Assembly (NCBI RefSeq): GCF_017614965.1
Contig: NZ_WVUG01000053.1
Span: 1-37,289 of the forward strand
Length of the DNA stretch: 37,289 nucleotides
From: Streptomyces griseorubiginosus
GTDB lineage: Bacteria > Actinomycetota > Actinomycetes > Streptomycetales > Streptomycetaceae
Reading direction: 5' to 3'
How positions within the stretch are numbered: position 1 is the first letter of the stretch; each line of letters starts with the position of its first letter. Positions 15,403 to 21,718 of the stretch are shown piece after piece. The notes beneath the pieces were generated by a model that saw only the letters and a program-made list of their open reading frames with translations, had not been told where the DNA came from and did not search any database. The translations under genes and the position numbers were made by a program.

Positions 15403-16164
15403 ATGAAGCTGGCGACGGCAGCGCTCGGCACGGCGCCGGAGGAGTCGGTCGCGGCCGAGGTGGGGTCCGCGCTGGAGAGCGTGTTCGACGCCGTGTCCGC
15501 CACCCGCGCCGAGACCACGGCCCTGCTCGCCCGGGTGGCCGCCGACCACCGCCGCCCCGCCACCGTGGACCTCGCCGCCCTGCGCCCGGGCCTGCACCTG
15601 CGGCTGGCCCGGAACGCGCTGGTGTCCGGGGTCGGCTTCGTCGCCGCGCCGGGCCTGCTGGGCGACGTACCGGCCTGGCTGGAGTGGTGGCAGTCGGGCG
15701 CGGAGGGGGACGTACGGCCGCTGCTGCTCGACCTCGACCCGGACCACTCGGCGTACGCCGACTACACGCACTGGGACTGGTTCGCCCTGCCCCGGGACAC
15801 CGGCGAGCGGGCGGTGGCGGGACCCTATGTCGACTACCTCTGCTCCGACGAGTACAGCCTCACCCTGTCCGCGCCGGTGGAGACGGAGGGCCGTTTCGCC
15901 GGTGTGGCCGCGGCCGACGTGTACCTGCGTCACTTCGAGGCCGCCGTGCTGCCGCTGCTGCGCCGGCTGCCGGGCCCGGCGCACCTGGTGAACGCGCGCG
16001 GACGGGTCGCGGCCTCCGCCGACCCCGCCCATCTGGCCGGCTCGCTCACCAAGGGGCCGGACTTCGCCGCCGTGCTGGAGAGCGCGCGCCCGGCCCGGCA
16101 CGACGGCATGCGCCTGATCCCGTGCCGAGGCGTCCCGCTCGTGCTGGTCACCTCCCCGCGCTGA
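15403..16164 (+). CDS. Stand-alone Cache (PDC-type) sensor-domain protein
   Basis: This 253-residue protein looks like a Cache/PDC ligand-binding domain, the module usually found outside the membrane in chemoreceptors and histidine kinases. The diagnostic stretch runs WDWFALPRDTGERAVAGPYV, then DEYSLTLSAPV and GRFAGVAAADVYLRHFE. No signal peptide, transmembrane helix, kinase, cyclase or DNA-binding segment is visible, so it appears to be a soluble cytoplasmic protein. The N-terminal 60 residues are helical and Ala-rich. The ATG at 15403 follows GGAGGG. It is co-directional with the GntR gene (38-base gap). I infer a small-molecule sensor or ligand buffer serving that regulator or the Pot-type transporter. 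Fold call is good, role unknown. Confidence 0.8.
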   Translation: MKLATAALGTAPEESVAAEVGSALESVFDAVSATRAETTALLARVAADHRRPATVDLAALRPGLHLRLARNALVSGVGFVAAPGLLGDVPAWLEWWQSGAEGDVRPLLLDLDPDHSAYADYTHWDWFALPRDTGERAVAGPYVDYLCSDEYSLTLSAPVETEGRFAGVAAADVYLRHFEAAVLPLLRRLPGPAHLVNARGRVAASADPAHLAGSLTKGPDFAAVLESARPARHDGMRLIPCRGVPLVLVTSPR

Positions 16165-16201
16165 CGCGGGCCACCCCCCTCTCCGACCCGGCACCGTCGG
16201 C

Positions 16202-16232
16202 GACCTGAACGCCGGCGGGGCCCGGTCAGGTC
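16202..16232. terminator. Inverted repeat between convergent genes
   Basis: GACCTGA (16202-16208) and TCAGGTC (16226-16232) form a perfect 7-base inverted repeat around a CCGG-N-CCGG core. The right arm includes the stop codon of the minus-strand gene. It lies where the Cache gene and the MmyB-like gene converge, so a bidirectional terminator is plausible. Confidence 0.4.
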
Positions 16233-16888
16233 TCGGTGTCCGGCACCACCCTCAGGTGCGCCGCCGTGCGCCGGGCGGTGCGCGGGCGGGGGCGCTCGCG
16301 CCGGGCCTCCCGCAGGACGAACGTCATGCGCGTGTACCCCATCTCCCGCAGCGTCTCGGGCGTCTCGTCCACCACGCGGCAGTCGGTGGCGCCCCAGCGC
16401 GGATCGGGATGCAGCAGCGGCCGTACGGCGCCGTCGTTCGCGGCGGCCCGCTCCCCCATGACCCTCAGCCAGTGCGGCAGGCCCTGGCGGTAGGCGGCCT
16501 CCATGATCGGGTCCTGGGCGATCTCCCGGCGGATGGCCTGCAGCCCGTGGTCGTGGGTGTGGCACTCGACGGCGGCGGCGAAATGGGCGAGCATCGGCAG
16601 GCACCAGCTCGACTCGTGCTCACCGAGGACGCTCGCCGCGTCGGGATGGAAGAGCACGAACCTCAGGAGGTTGTCGCCCGGCATGGCCGTCGGGTGCGGG
16701 CCCACCTCACGGAAAAGTGACGCGAAAGCGCTGTTCGCCAGAACGACGTCCCAGCGGTGGTCGACCACGACGGAGGGGAAGGGCACGGCCTCCAGGAGGG
16801 TGGCGTAGTCGTGCAGATACGCCTGGGCCTCGGGACTCTCGGGGACGGGCCGCGGTGCCGGCCGCTGCCCTCCTGCCTGATACGCCAT
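16226..16888 (-). CDS. MmyB-like ligand-binding-domain protein without HTH
   Basis: This 220-residue protein matches the C-terminal PAS-like ligand domain of MmyB-type XRE regulators. The sequence includes FPSVVVDHRWDVVLANSAFA, then NLLRFVLFHPDAASVL and a late DETPETLREMGYTRMTFVL. In the usual family this domain follows an XRE helix-turn-helix. Here the first 25 residues are polar and Pro-rich and no DNA-binding motif is seen. The ATG at 16888 follows AGGGG. The gene shares a 223-base divergent promoter region with the XRE/ImmA pair. I infer a ligand (possibly fatty-acid-like) sensor that could act with that regulator. The tail is basic (RERPRPRTARRTAAHLR) and might contact nucleic acid. Confidence 0.75.
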   Translation of the reverse strand: MAYQAGGQRPAPRPVPESPEAQAYLHDYATLLEAVPFPSVVVDHRWDVVLANSAFASLFREVGPHPTAMPGDNLLRFVLFHPDAASVLGEHESSWCLPMLAHFAAAVECHTHDHGLQAIRREIAQDPIMEAAYRQGLPHWLRVMGERAAANDGAVRPLLHPDPRWGATDCRVVDETPETLREMGYTRMTFVLREARRERPRPRTARRTAAHLRVVPDTET

Positions 16889-16959
16889 CGGGAGGTCACC
16901 CCTCTTGCCTCTGCGGCCTTCACGCGGCGCCTTGATCCTGCGGCCCCGGCAGGAGCCAT

Positions 16960-17016
16960 GTCAACTATCGTGGCATTCCATGCCTGTTGACGGCTGAAAT
17001 TGGCCACAGTTGTGGC
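16960..17016. promoter_or_regulatory. Cluster of palindromes in divergent promoter region
   Basis: Three inverted repeats sit between the MmyB-like gene and the XRE gene. GGCAT-TCC-ATGCC (16972-16984) is nested inside GTCAAC/GTTGAC arms (16960-16965 and 16986-16991). GCCACA-GT-TGTGGC (17003-17016) follows. TTGACG at 16987 could serve as a -35 for the rightward gene. They are likely binding sites for one or more of the flanking regulators. Confidence 0.5.
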
Positions 17017-17111
17017 GACACCTGGATGTGAGTTCGAACGACCCGGTAATCTCCGTCAAGTTCACGGCATCCGCTTGTGAGCAGCCTGTGCGAAACGTAG
17101 GAGATCTGTCG

Positions 17112-17765
17112 GTGACGGAAGGCTTCGAGGCTCCGGGCACCACGCCGGCGACCGTCGCGCTCACGGCCGTCGTCGCTCGCGTCGGCACGCTCGCCGACCG
17201 GCTCGGCGTACCGCACGCGGAGGTCTTCCACACCGGCCGCCTGTCCAGCGCCTCGGGCGTTCCCGAACCGGTCGTCCAGGCCCTCCTCGCCGGCCGGCCC
17301 GCGGGCGAACCCGACGTCCAGGCCCGCTTCCTGCAGCGGCTCGACCTGCTGCGCCGCACCCGGCTGAAGCCCAACGGCCGCAAGTACACCCAGCAGGAGA
17401 TCGCCGACGGCGCAGGCATGTCCCGTCAGCAGGCCGGCGCCCTGATCAACGGCGACCGCCGCCCCACGATGGAGCACTGCGACGCCCTGCAGCGCTTCTT
17501 CCGCGTGCACGCCGGTTTCCTCACGGCCGAGGACCCCGAGGCCCTCACGGTCGCCCTGCAGGGCACCGAGCAGGAGCTGCTGCAGCGGCTCGCGGAGCGG
17601 GAGTCGGCGTCGGCGGACGAGGACCCGCTGGAGAAGCTGCTGCAGGACCACGGAGTGCGCGGGATCGCCTGGCGGGCCGCCCAGCTGCCCACCGACCAGC
17701 ACCGCGACAAGGTGGCGGAGTGGCTGGACATGCTCCTGGAGAGCGTGAAGCGGCCCGAGTCGTGA
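17112..17765 (+). CDS. XRE-type helix-turn-helix regulator
   Basis: This 217-residue regulator has a central XRE-like helix-turn-helix at about residues 92-140 (KYTQQEIADGAGMSRQQAGA, then LINGDRRPTM). An Ala/Val-rich N-terminal region precedes it. The C-terminal part is helical and Glu/Leu-rich (LLQRLAERESASADEDPLEK), possibly for dimerisation or contact with the next protein. I chose GTG 17112 because GGAG lies eight bases upstream. The frame is open back to 17010, but that extension is not typical coding sequence. The stop overlaps or adjoins the start of the HExxH protein gene, so the two are made together. Such XRE/ImmA pairs are known as repressor plus anti-repressor protease. Confidence 0.85.
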   Translation: MTEGFEAPGTTPATVALTAVVARVGTLADRLGVPHAEVFHTGRLSSASGVPEPVVQALLAGRPAGEPDVQARFLQRLDLLRRTRLKPNGRKYTQQEIADGAGMSRQQAGALINGDRRPTMEHCDALQRFFRVHAGFLTAEDPEALTVALQGTEQELLQRLAERESASADEDPLEKLLQDHGVRGIAWRAAQLPTDQHRDKVAEWLDMLLESVKRPES

Positions 17766-17779
17766 GCCGAGGGCAGCGC

Positions 17780-18328
17780 GTGGGCATCGGCAAGGACATG
17801 CGCCGCCTGTGCGGCGAACTGGTCTCGGCACTCACCCTGCCCGTCCCCGCTTCCCCCACCGGCCTGCACACCGCCCTGTGCGAGGCGATGAGCCGGCGCC
17901 GCGGCCGCCCGGTCCACTTCCGTACGTCCGTCTTCCCGCCCGGCACGGCGAGCGGCCTGTGGCTGGACATGACGGACCGGGACCTGGTCGTCGTCGAGGA
18001 ACGCACCGCCCCCGGCCACCAGTTGGTGATCCTGGGCCACGAACTGTGGCACATGCGGGCCGGCCACGGCGGCCACCACGTCGACGGCGCGAGGGTCGCC
18101 GCCCGACTCCTGGACGACGGCAGTGATCTGCGGACCGCTGTGCGCGGGGTGGCCGCGCGCAGCCACTTCGACCAGGCCGACGAGCAGGAGGCCGAGACCT
18201 TCGGCCTGCTGCTGGCGAGCAAGTGCCGCAGTCTGCTCGCCGGTTCGGGCCACCGGGCGCCGGTGCAGCGCGACCACCTGGCGGGCCGCATCGAGGCCTC
18301 GCTCGGCTACCTGGGCCCGCAGGGCTGA
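17780..18328 (+). CDS. ImmA/IrrE-like HExxH metallopeptidase-domain protein
   Basis: This protein of about 182 residues contains the zinc motif HELWH at residues 87-91 (VILGHELWHMRAGHGGHH) and a downstream EQEAETFGLLLA segment that can supply the third ligand. This is the arrangement of ImmA/IrrE proteins, which cleave or inactivate partner XRE repressors. I prefer GTG 17780 with GAGGG six bases upstream. A GTG at 17762 would overlap the XRE stop as GTGA and add six residues. No toxin, phage gene or DNA-repair gene is adjacent, so neither an addiction module nor a phage regulator is indicated. The most probable substrate is the upstream XRE protein. Confidence 0.82.
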   Translation: MGIGKDMRRLCGELVSALTLPVPASPTGLHTALCEAMSRRRGRPVHFRTSVFPPGTASGLWLDMTDRDLVVVEERTAPGHQLVILGHELWHMRAGHGGHHVDGARVAARLLDDGSDLRTAVRGVAARSHFDQADEQEAETFGLLLASKCRSLLAGSGHRAPVQRDHLAGRIEASLGYLGPQG

Positions 18329-18339
18329 GCGGGCCGGGT

Positions 18340-18383
18340 GACGTCCGCCGCGGTTCGGCGGCGTCTCGAAGGGGCGCCGCCCC
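18340..18383. terminator. Double hairpin between convergent genes
   Basis: The first hairpin (18340-18365) pairs GACG/CGTC and CCGCCG/CGGCGG with one bulged base and a CGGTT loop. The second (18371-18383) is GGGGC-GCC-GCCCC. They lie between the ends of the ImmA-like gene and the alpha/beta hydrolase gene and probably terminate both transcripts. There is no U-tract. Confidence 0.55.
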
Positions 18384-18394
18384 GCAGCCGTGCG

Positions 18395-19420
18395 TCACGT
18401 CGCGCTGCGTTCGCTGGCCTCCCGCAGGTTCCGGTCCGCGGTGCGCTCCCTGCCCTCGTGGAGGCGGCGGCCCTCGACGAGCAGGTCCCGCCAGTGCTCG
18501 CGGCTCCAGTCGGCCGGCGCGGTCGTGGCCGTGAACTCCTCGACCAGGGAGACGAAACGTGCCGGGTCGCTGTGGAAGGGGAAGTGGCCCGCGCCCTCGA
18601 AGATCTCCAGTCGGCTGCCCGGCATCGCCTCGTGCGCCCCGTACGCGTGCCGCACCGGCACCACGCTGTCCCGGTCCCCCCACATCAGCATGGTCGGCAT
18701 GCCCTCGGTCAGATAGCAGCGGTCGAGCATGGTCACGACCTGTCCCCGCCAGTCCACCACCGCCCGCAGCGTACGGATGAAGGCGTTGCGGGAGGTCTCG
18801 TCCGGGAGGGCGTCGACGAGGTCGACCAACTCGGCGGCGTCCTGCCCGAGATCGGTGTCCATGAGCTTCATCAGCCGCACCGCGAGCCCCACTTGCGTCC
18901 GCATCCCCGGCAGCCGCAGCGCGGACAGCATCACATGGGCGCCCGGCAGCGAGACCAGCCGCAGCACGGGGTTGACCTCCCGCCCCACCCCACCGGCACT
19001 GACCAGGATCAGCCGCTCGGTCCGCTCCGGGAACTGGTAGGCGAACTGCATCGCCACACCCCCGCCCAGCGAGTGCCCCACCAGGGTCGCCGACTCGATG
19101 CCGAGCGTGGTGAGCAGGTCCCGGACGCCGTTGGCGTACGCGGCCACGGAGTAGTCGGCGCGCGGTTTGTCGGAGGCGCCGTGGCCGAGCAGGTCGGGGG
19201 CGATGACGGTGTGGGTGCGGGCCAGGTCGGGGATCAGCTCGGCCCAGGTCGCCGAGGAGTCGCCGATGCCGTGGACGAGGACCAGGGCGGGGCCCTCGCC
19301 GGCCATCCGGAAGGCGCGCCGGTATCCGTGCACCACGCGGTACCGCAGCTCCAGTTCGCCCTCGCCGACCGGGCGCAGCCGCACGGCCCGCGCCGGGCGC
19401 CTTCCCGAGACGTCGACCAT
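18395..19420 (-). CDS. Alpha/beta-fold hydrolase
   Basis: This 341-residue alpha/beta hydrolase has a complete catalytic triad: Ser117 in the nucleophile elbow GHSLGG, Asp251 in GDRDSVVP and His279 in GAGHFPFH. The oxyanion region is LVHGIGDSSATW. The cap domain is moderate in size, as in epoxide-hydrolase/esterase-like enzymes. There is no signal peptide, so it should be cytoplasmic. The ATG at 19420 follows GGGAGG. It stands alone, convergent with the ImmA-like gene and divergent from a 75-residue orphan gene. The substrate cannot be predicted; esterase, lactonase or hydrolytic dehalogenase-like activities are all compatible. The polar C-terminal 40 residues are an extension beyond the core fold. 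Confidence 0.9.
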   Translation of the reverse strand: MVDVSGRRPARAVRLRPVGEGELELRYRVVHGYRRAFRMAGEGPALVLVHGIGDSSATWAELIPDLARTHTVIAPDLLGHGASDKPRADYSVAAYANGVRDLLTTLGIESATLVGHSLGGGVAMQFAYQFPERTERLILVSAGGVGREVNPVLRLVSLPGAHVMLSALRLPGMRTQVGLAVRLMKLMDTDLGQDAAELVDLVDALPDETSRNAFIRTLRAVVDWRGQVVTMLDRCYLTEGMPTMLMWGDRDSVVPVRHAYGAHEAMPGSRLEIFEGAGHFPFHSDPARFVSLVEEFTATTAPADWSREHWRDLLVEGRRLHEGRERTADRNLREASERSAT

Positions 19421-19649
19421 GCCTCGCCTCCCGTGTCACGGCCGCCCGCAAGCGGCCCGAAAGCCCCTGTCCTCCAGCGTAGATCCCCATTCCCACCAGG
19501 GGTTTCGAGGAGGTTTCGGCTCCGCTAAGCGAGCGAACGGGCCCGTCGCCGGACCCGATTGTCAGTGGTGGGCGGCAAGCTGGAGTCGCCCCCCTCCATA
19601 CCGGGGTGCGCAGCGACCGAGCCGAGACGCGACACGGGGAGAGCCGACG
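19421..19649. other. Divergent intergenic region, hydrolase / 75-residue gene
   Basis: This 229-base region holds no gene that I can support. A direct repeat GGTTTCG at 19501-19507 and 19512-19518 is spaced by 11 bases, one helical turn. No clear promoter could be assigned for either flanking gene. Confidence 0.4.
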
Positions 19650-19877
19650 ATGCCCACCGCTGTACTGACCGACCGCGAGCGCACCGCAGTACAGGCCTAT
19701 CTGCGGCTGCTGCACACCGTACGAGCCGCCTTCGACGGTCCTCCCGGCGAGGCCCGACCACCCGTGGTTCCGCCCTCGGTGCTGGCCGAGGCGGAGCAGG
19801 CGCTGGCGGACGCGGGCCTGACGGGCAACGAGGAGGAGTTCTTCCGGCTGTTGCAGAGCTGGTGCCCTGAACCGTGA
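19650..19877 (+). CDS. Small hypothetical protein, 75 residues
   Basis: I do not recognise this gene. The ATG at 19650 follows GGGGAG at a good distance, and the codon pattern is typical of the host, so it looks real. The product is an acidic, helical 75-residue protein without a signal peptide, membrane segment or cysteine motif (one Cys near the end in SWCPEP). Its middle is Pro-rich (FDGPPGEARPPVVPPSVLAE), between an N-terminal helix (RERTAVQAYLRLLHTV) and a C-terminal helix (NEEEFFRLLQSW). It converges on the phosphopantetheinyl transferase gene with only 15 bases between stop codons. A role cannot be inferred. Confidence 0.7.
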   Translation: MPTAVLTDRERTAVQAYLRLLHTVRAAFDGPPGEARPPVVPPSVLAEAEQALADAGLTGNEEEFFRLLQSWCPEP

Positions 19878-19892
19878 CGGGCTCGCTCCGTG

Positions 19893-20582
19893 TCAGTCGT
19901 CGGTGTGCGGGACCGTGACCGTCGTCGCCACCAGCCCCCGCCGGACGCTCCAGCGGCCCTGGAAGCGGTTGATCCGTCGGCCGCCCACCAGGGGCCCGGC
20001 GACGAGGAGTTCGGCGCGGAAACCGCCCTGCGGCGGCCCGTCGCCCGCGTCCACGGAGACCTCGAGGTCGGCCTCGGTGAACTCCAGCCACCGCCCGGTG
20101 AGGGGGAACCACGCCTTGTAGACGGACTCCTTGGCGCTGAACAGCAGCCGGTCCCAGTGGACTTCCGGATGCTCCTCGGCCAGCCGGCGCAGCCGGTCCG
20201 CCTCGCCGGGCAGCGACACGGCGTCCAGGACACCGTCCGGCAGGGGCCCGTGGGGTTCGGCGTCGATGCCGAGGGAGGCCAGGTCGGCGGCGCGGACCAG
20301 GGCCGCCGCGCTGTAGCCCTCGCAGTGGGTCATGCTGCCCACCAGGCCGGCGGGCCAGAGCGGCGCGCCGCGTTCGCCGGGCAGCACGGGCTGCGGGGGC
20401 ACACCGAGCTTCTCCATGGCGCGCCGCGCGCAGGCGCGCACCAGGGCGAACTCGCGCCGGCGCTTGGGCACGGCCTGCGCGACGACGGCCGCCTCCTCGG
20501 GGTACAGCGGGGCGGGCTCGGTGCCGTCGTCGCCGTGCACCTCCACGACCACGGCCTCGTGCGGCAGCAGCTCCTCGATCAC
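19893..20582 (-). CDS. 4'-phosphopantetheinyl transferase (Sfp/EntD type)
   Basis: This 229-residue enzyme transfers the phosphopantetheine arm of coenzyme A onto carrier-protein serines, activating polyketide and nonribosomal peptide synthases. The two signature regions are present: GIDAEPHGPLPDGVLD (Mg/CoA site) and RLLFSAKESVYKAWFPLT (the W/F-SxKE-xxxK-A motif). An upstream RREFALVRACARRAMEKLG segment is typical of the EntD-like group. The GTG start at 20582 overlaps the stop of the metallophosphoesterase gene in a GTGA quartet, implying coupled translation. Streptomyces usually encode such a broad-range transferase apart from any synthase cluster, and no synthase is seen here. The metallophosphoesterase partner is, as I recall, conserved in other streptomycetes. 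Confidence 0.93.
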   Translation of the reverse strand: MIEELLPHEAVVVEVHGDDGTEPAPLYPEEAAVVAQAVPKRRREFALVRACARRAMEKLGVPPQPVLPGERGAPLWPAGLVGSMTHCEGYSAAALVRAADLASLGIDAEPHGPLPDGVLDAVSLPGEADRLRRLAEEHPEVHWDRLLFSAKESVYKAWFPLTGRWLEFTEADLEVSVDAGDGPPQGGFRAELLVAGPLVGGRRINRFQGRWSVRRGLVATTVTVPHTDD

Positions 20583-21439
20583 CCGGCCCCGACCTCCCTC
20601 GGCAGTACGCGGCGCGGTCCGCCCGGCGGGTGCGGCCGCCCCCGCCACTCGCGGGGGTAGCCGACGGACACCTCCTCGAAGCGGACCCCCTCGTGCCAGG
20701 TGGTCCGCGGGATGTGGAGATGACCGTAGACCATGGTCTCGACGCGGAAGCGGCGATGCCAGTCGGCGGTCAGCTCCGTGCCGCACCACATGGCGAACTC
20801 GGGGTACCACAGCACGTCACAGGGGTGCCGGTCCAGCGGGTAGTGGTTGACCAGGACCGTGGGCAGGTCGGCGGGGAGTTCGGCGAGCCTGCGCCCGGTC
20901 TCGGCGACCCTGGCCCGGCACCAGTCCTCACGGGTCGGGTGGGGGTCGGGGTGCAGGAGGTACTCGTCGTTGCAGACGATGCCGGTGCCGTGCGCGTACC
21001 GCAGGCCCTCCTCCTTGGTGGCGCAGCCGGCCGGCAGGAAGCTGTAGTCGTACAGGAGGAAGAGCGGGGCGACGGCCACGGGCCCGTCCGGGCCCTCCCA
21101 GACGGGGTAGGGGTCCTCCGGCGTGGTGACGCCGATGTCGCGGCACATCTCGACGAGGTGCTCGTAGCGGGCGACACCGCGCAGGGTGACCGGGTCGCGG
21201 GGGTGGGTCCACAGCTCGTGGTTGCCGGGCGCCCAGACGACCTTGGCGAAGCGGCCGGCGGGGGTCTTCAGGGCCCAGCGGATGTCGGAGACGGTCTCCG
21301 CGACGTCACCGGCGACCAGCAGCCAGTCCTCGTCCCTCTCCGGGCGCATGGCCTCGACCAGGGCGCGGTTCTCGGCGTATCCGATGTGCAGATCGCTGAT
21401 GGCCAGCAGCCGTCCGGCACCACCGGCCCTCGACGTCAC
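20579..21439 (-). CDS. Calcineurin-like metallophosphoesterase
   Basis: This 286-residue cytoplasmic phosphoesterase carries all metal motifs in order: SDLHIGY (Asp16, His18), GDVAETV, GNHELW, NHYPLD and the final GHLHIPRTT. These ligate the two-metal centre of the calcineurin-like family. I placed the start at GTG 21439 with GGAGGGG nearby; an upstream in-frame start would add an untypical Arg/Gly stretch. The stop overlaps the start of the phosphopantetheinyl transferase gene. The coupling suggests a function connected with coenzyme A or phosphopantetheine metabolism, but the substrate is not visible from sequence. It is divergent from the ATP-grasp gene. Confidence 0.88.
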   Translation of the reverse strand: MTSRAGGAGRLLAISDLHIGYAENRALVEAMRPERDEDWLLVAGDVAETVSDIRWALKTPAGRFAKVVWAPGNHELWTHPRDPVTLRGVARYEHLVEMCRDIGVTTPEDPYPVWEGPDGPVAVAPLFLLYDYSFLPAGCATKEEGLRYAHGTGIVCNDEYLLHPDPHPTREDWCRARVAETGRRLAELPADLPTVLVNHYPLDRHPCDVLWYPEFAMWCGTELTADWHRRFRVETMVYGHLHIPRTTWHEGVRFEEVSVGYPREWRGRPHPPGGPRRVLPREVGAG

Positions 21440-21595
21440 CGCTCGCCCCCTCCGCACATCGCACGCCCGGGACACCCCACGCCCGGGAGTCCCACCAGAG
21501 CACATTCACGGCGCGTGGACAAGGCGGCACCGGTCCGTCCACAGGTCCGCCGAATCCGTAACACGTACGTTGCACGCGGGGCCCCGGGAAAGCCG

Positions 21596-21601
21596 TATGA
21601 T
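21596..21601 (+). promoter_or_regulatory. Candidate -10 element of ATP-grasp gene
   Basis: TATGAT at 21596-21601 is a close match to a vegetative -10. TTGCAC at 21570-21575 is the nearest -35-like sequence, but at a spacing of 20 it is too distant for a strong promoter. Transcription from here would give a leader of about 110 bases. Confidence 0.4.
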
Positions 21602-21633
21602 CGCCCCAACACCAACGCCACGGACTCCCTTCA

Positions 21634-21694
21634 CAGGGGCGTTTGGTGACCCTCCAACTCCCCTGCCCGGGCACGGGCTGCTCAGCCGTGCCCG
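21634..21694 (+). promoter_or_regulatory. Two tandem hairpins in leader of ATP-grasp gene
   Basis: The first hairpin (21634-21665) pairs CAGGGG with CCCCTG and, inside, TTGG with CCAA around a seven-base loop. The second (21668-21694) pairs CGGGCACG with CGTGCCCG and, after a bulged G, GCT with AGC. The second ends about ten bases before the AAAGGA ribosome site. This could regulate translation or protect the message. It matches no riboswitch class that I know. Confidence 0.5.
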
Positions 21695-21718
21695 CGAACC
21701 GTGAAAGGACGGCCCTGC

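Noticed and set aside
17010..17111. N-terminal extension of the XRE regulator to an ATG at 17010
   Set aside because: The extension has no ribosome site, an untypical composition and covers a palindrome. GTG 17112 has GGAG at the right distance.
17112..18328. Classical type II toxin-antitoxin locus
   Set aside because: XRE plus HExxH protein can look like one, but no toxin fold is visible. The HExxH protein fits an ImmA/IrrE-type partner better.
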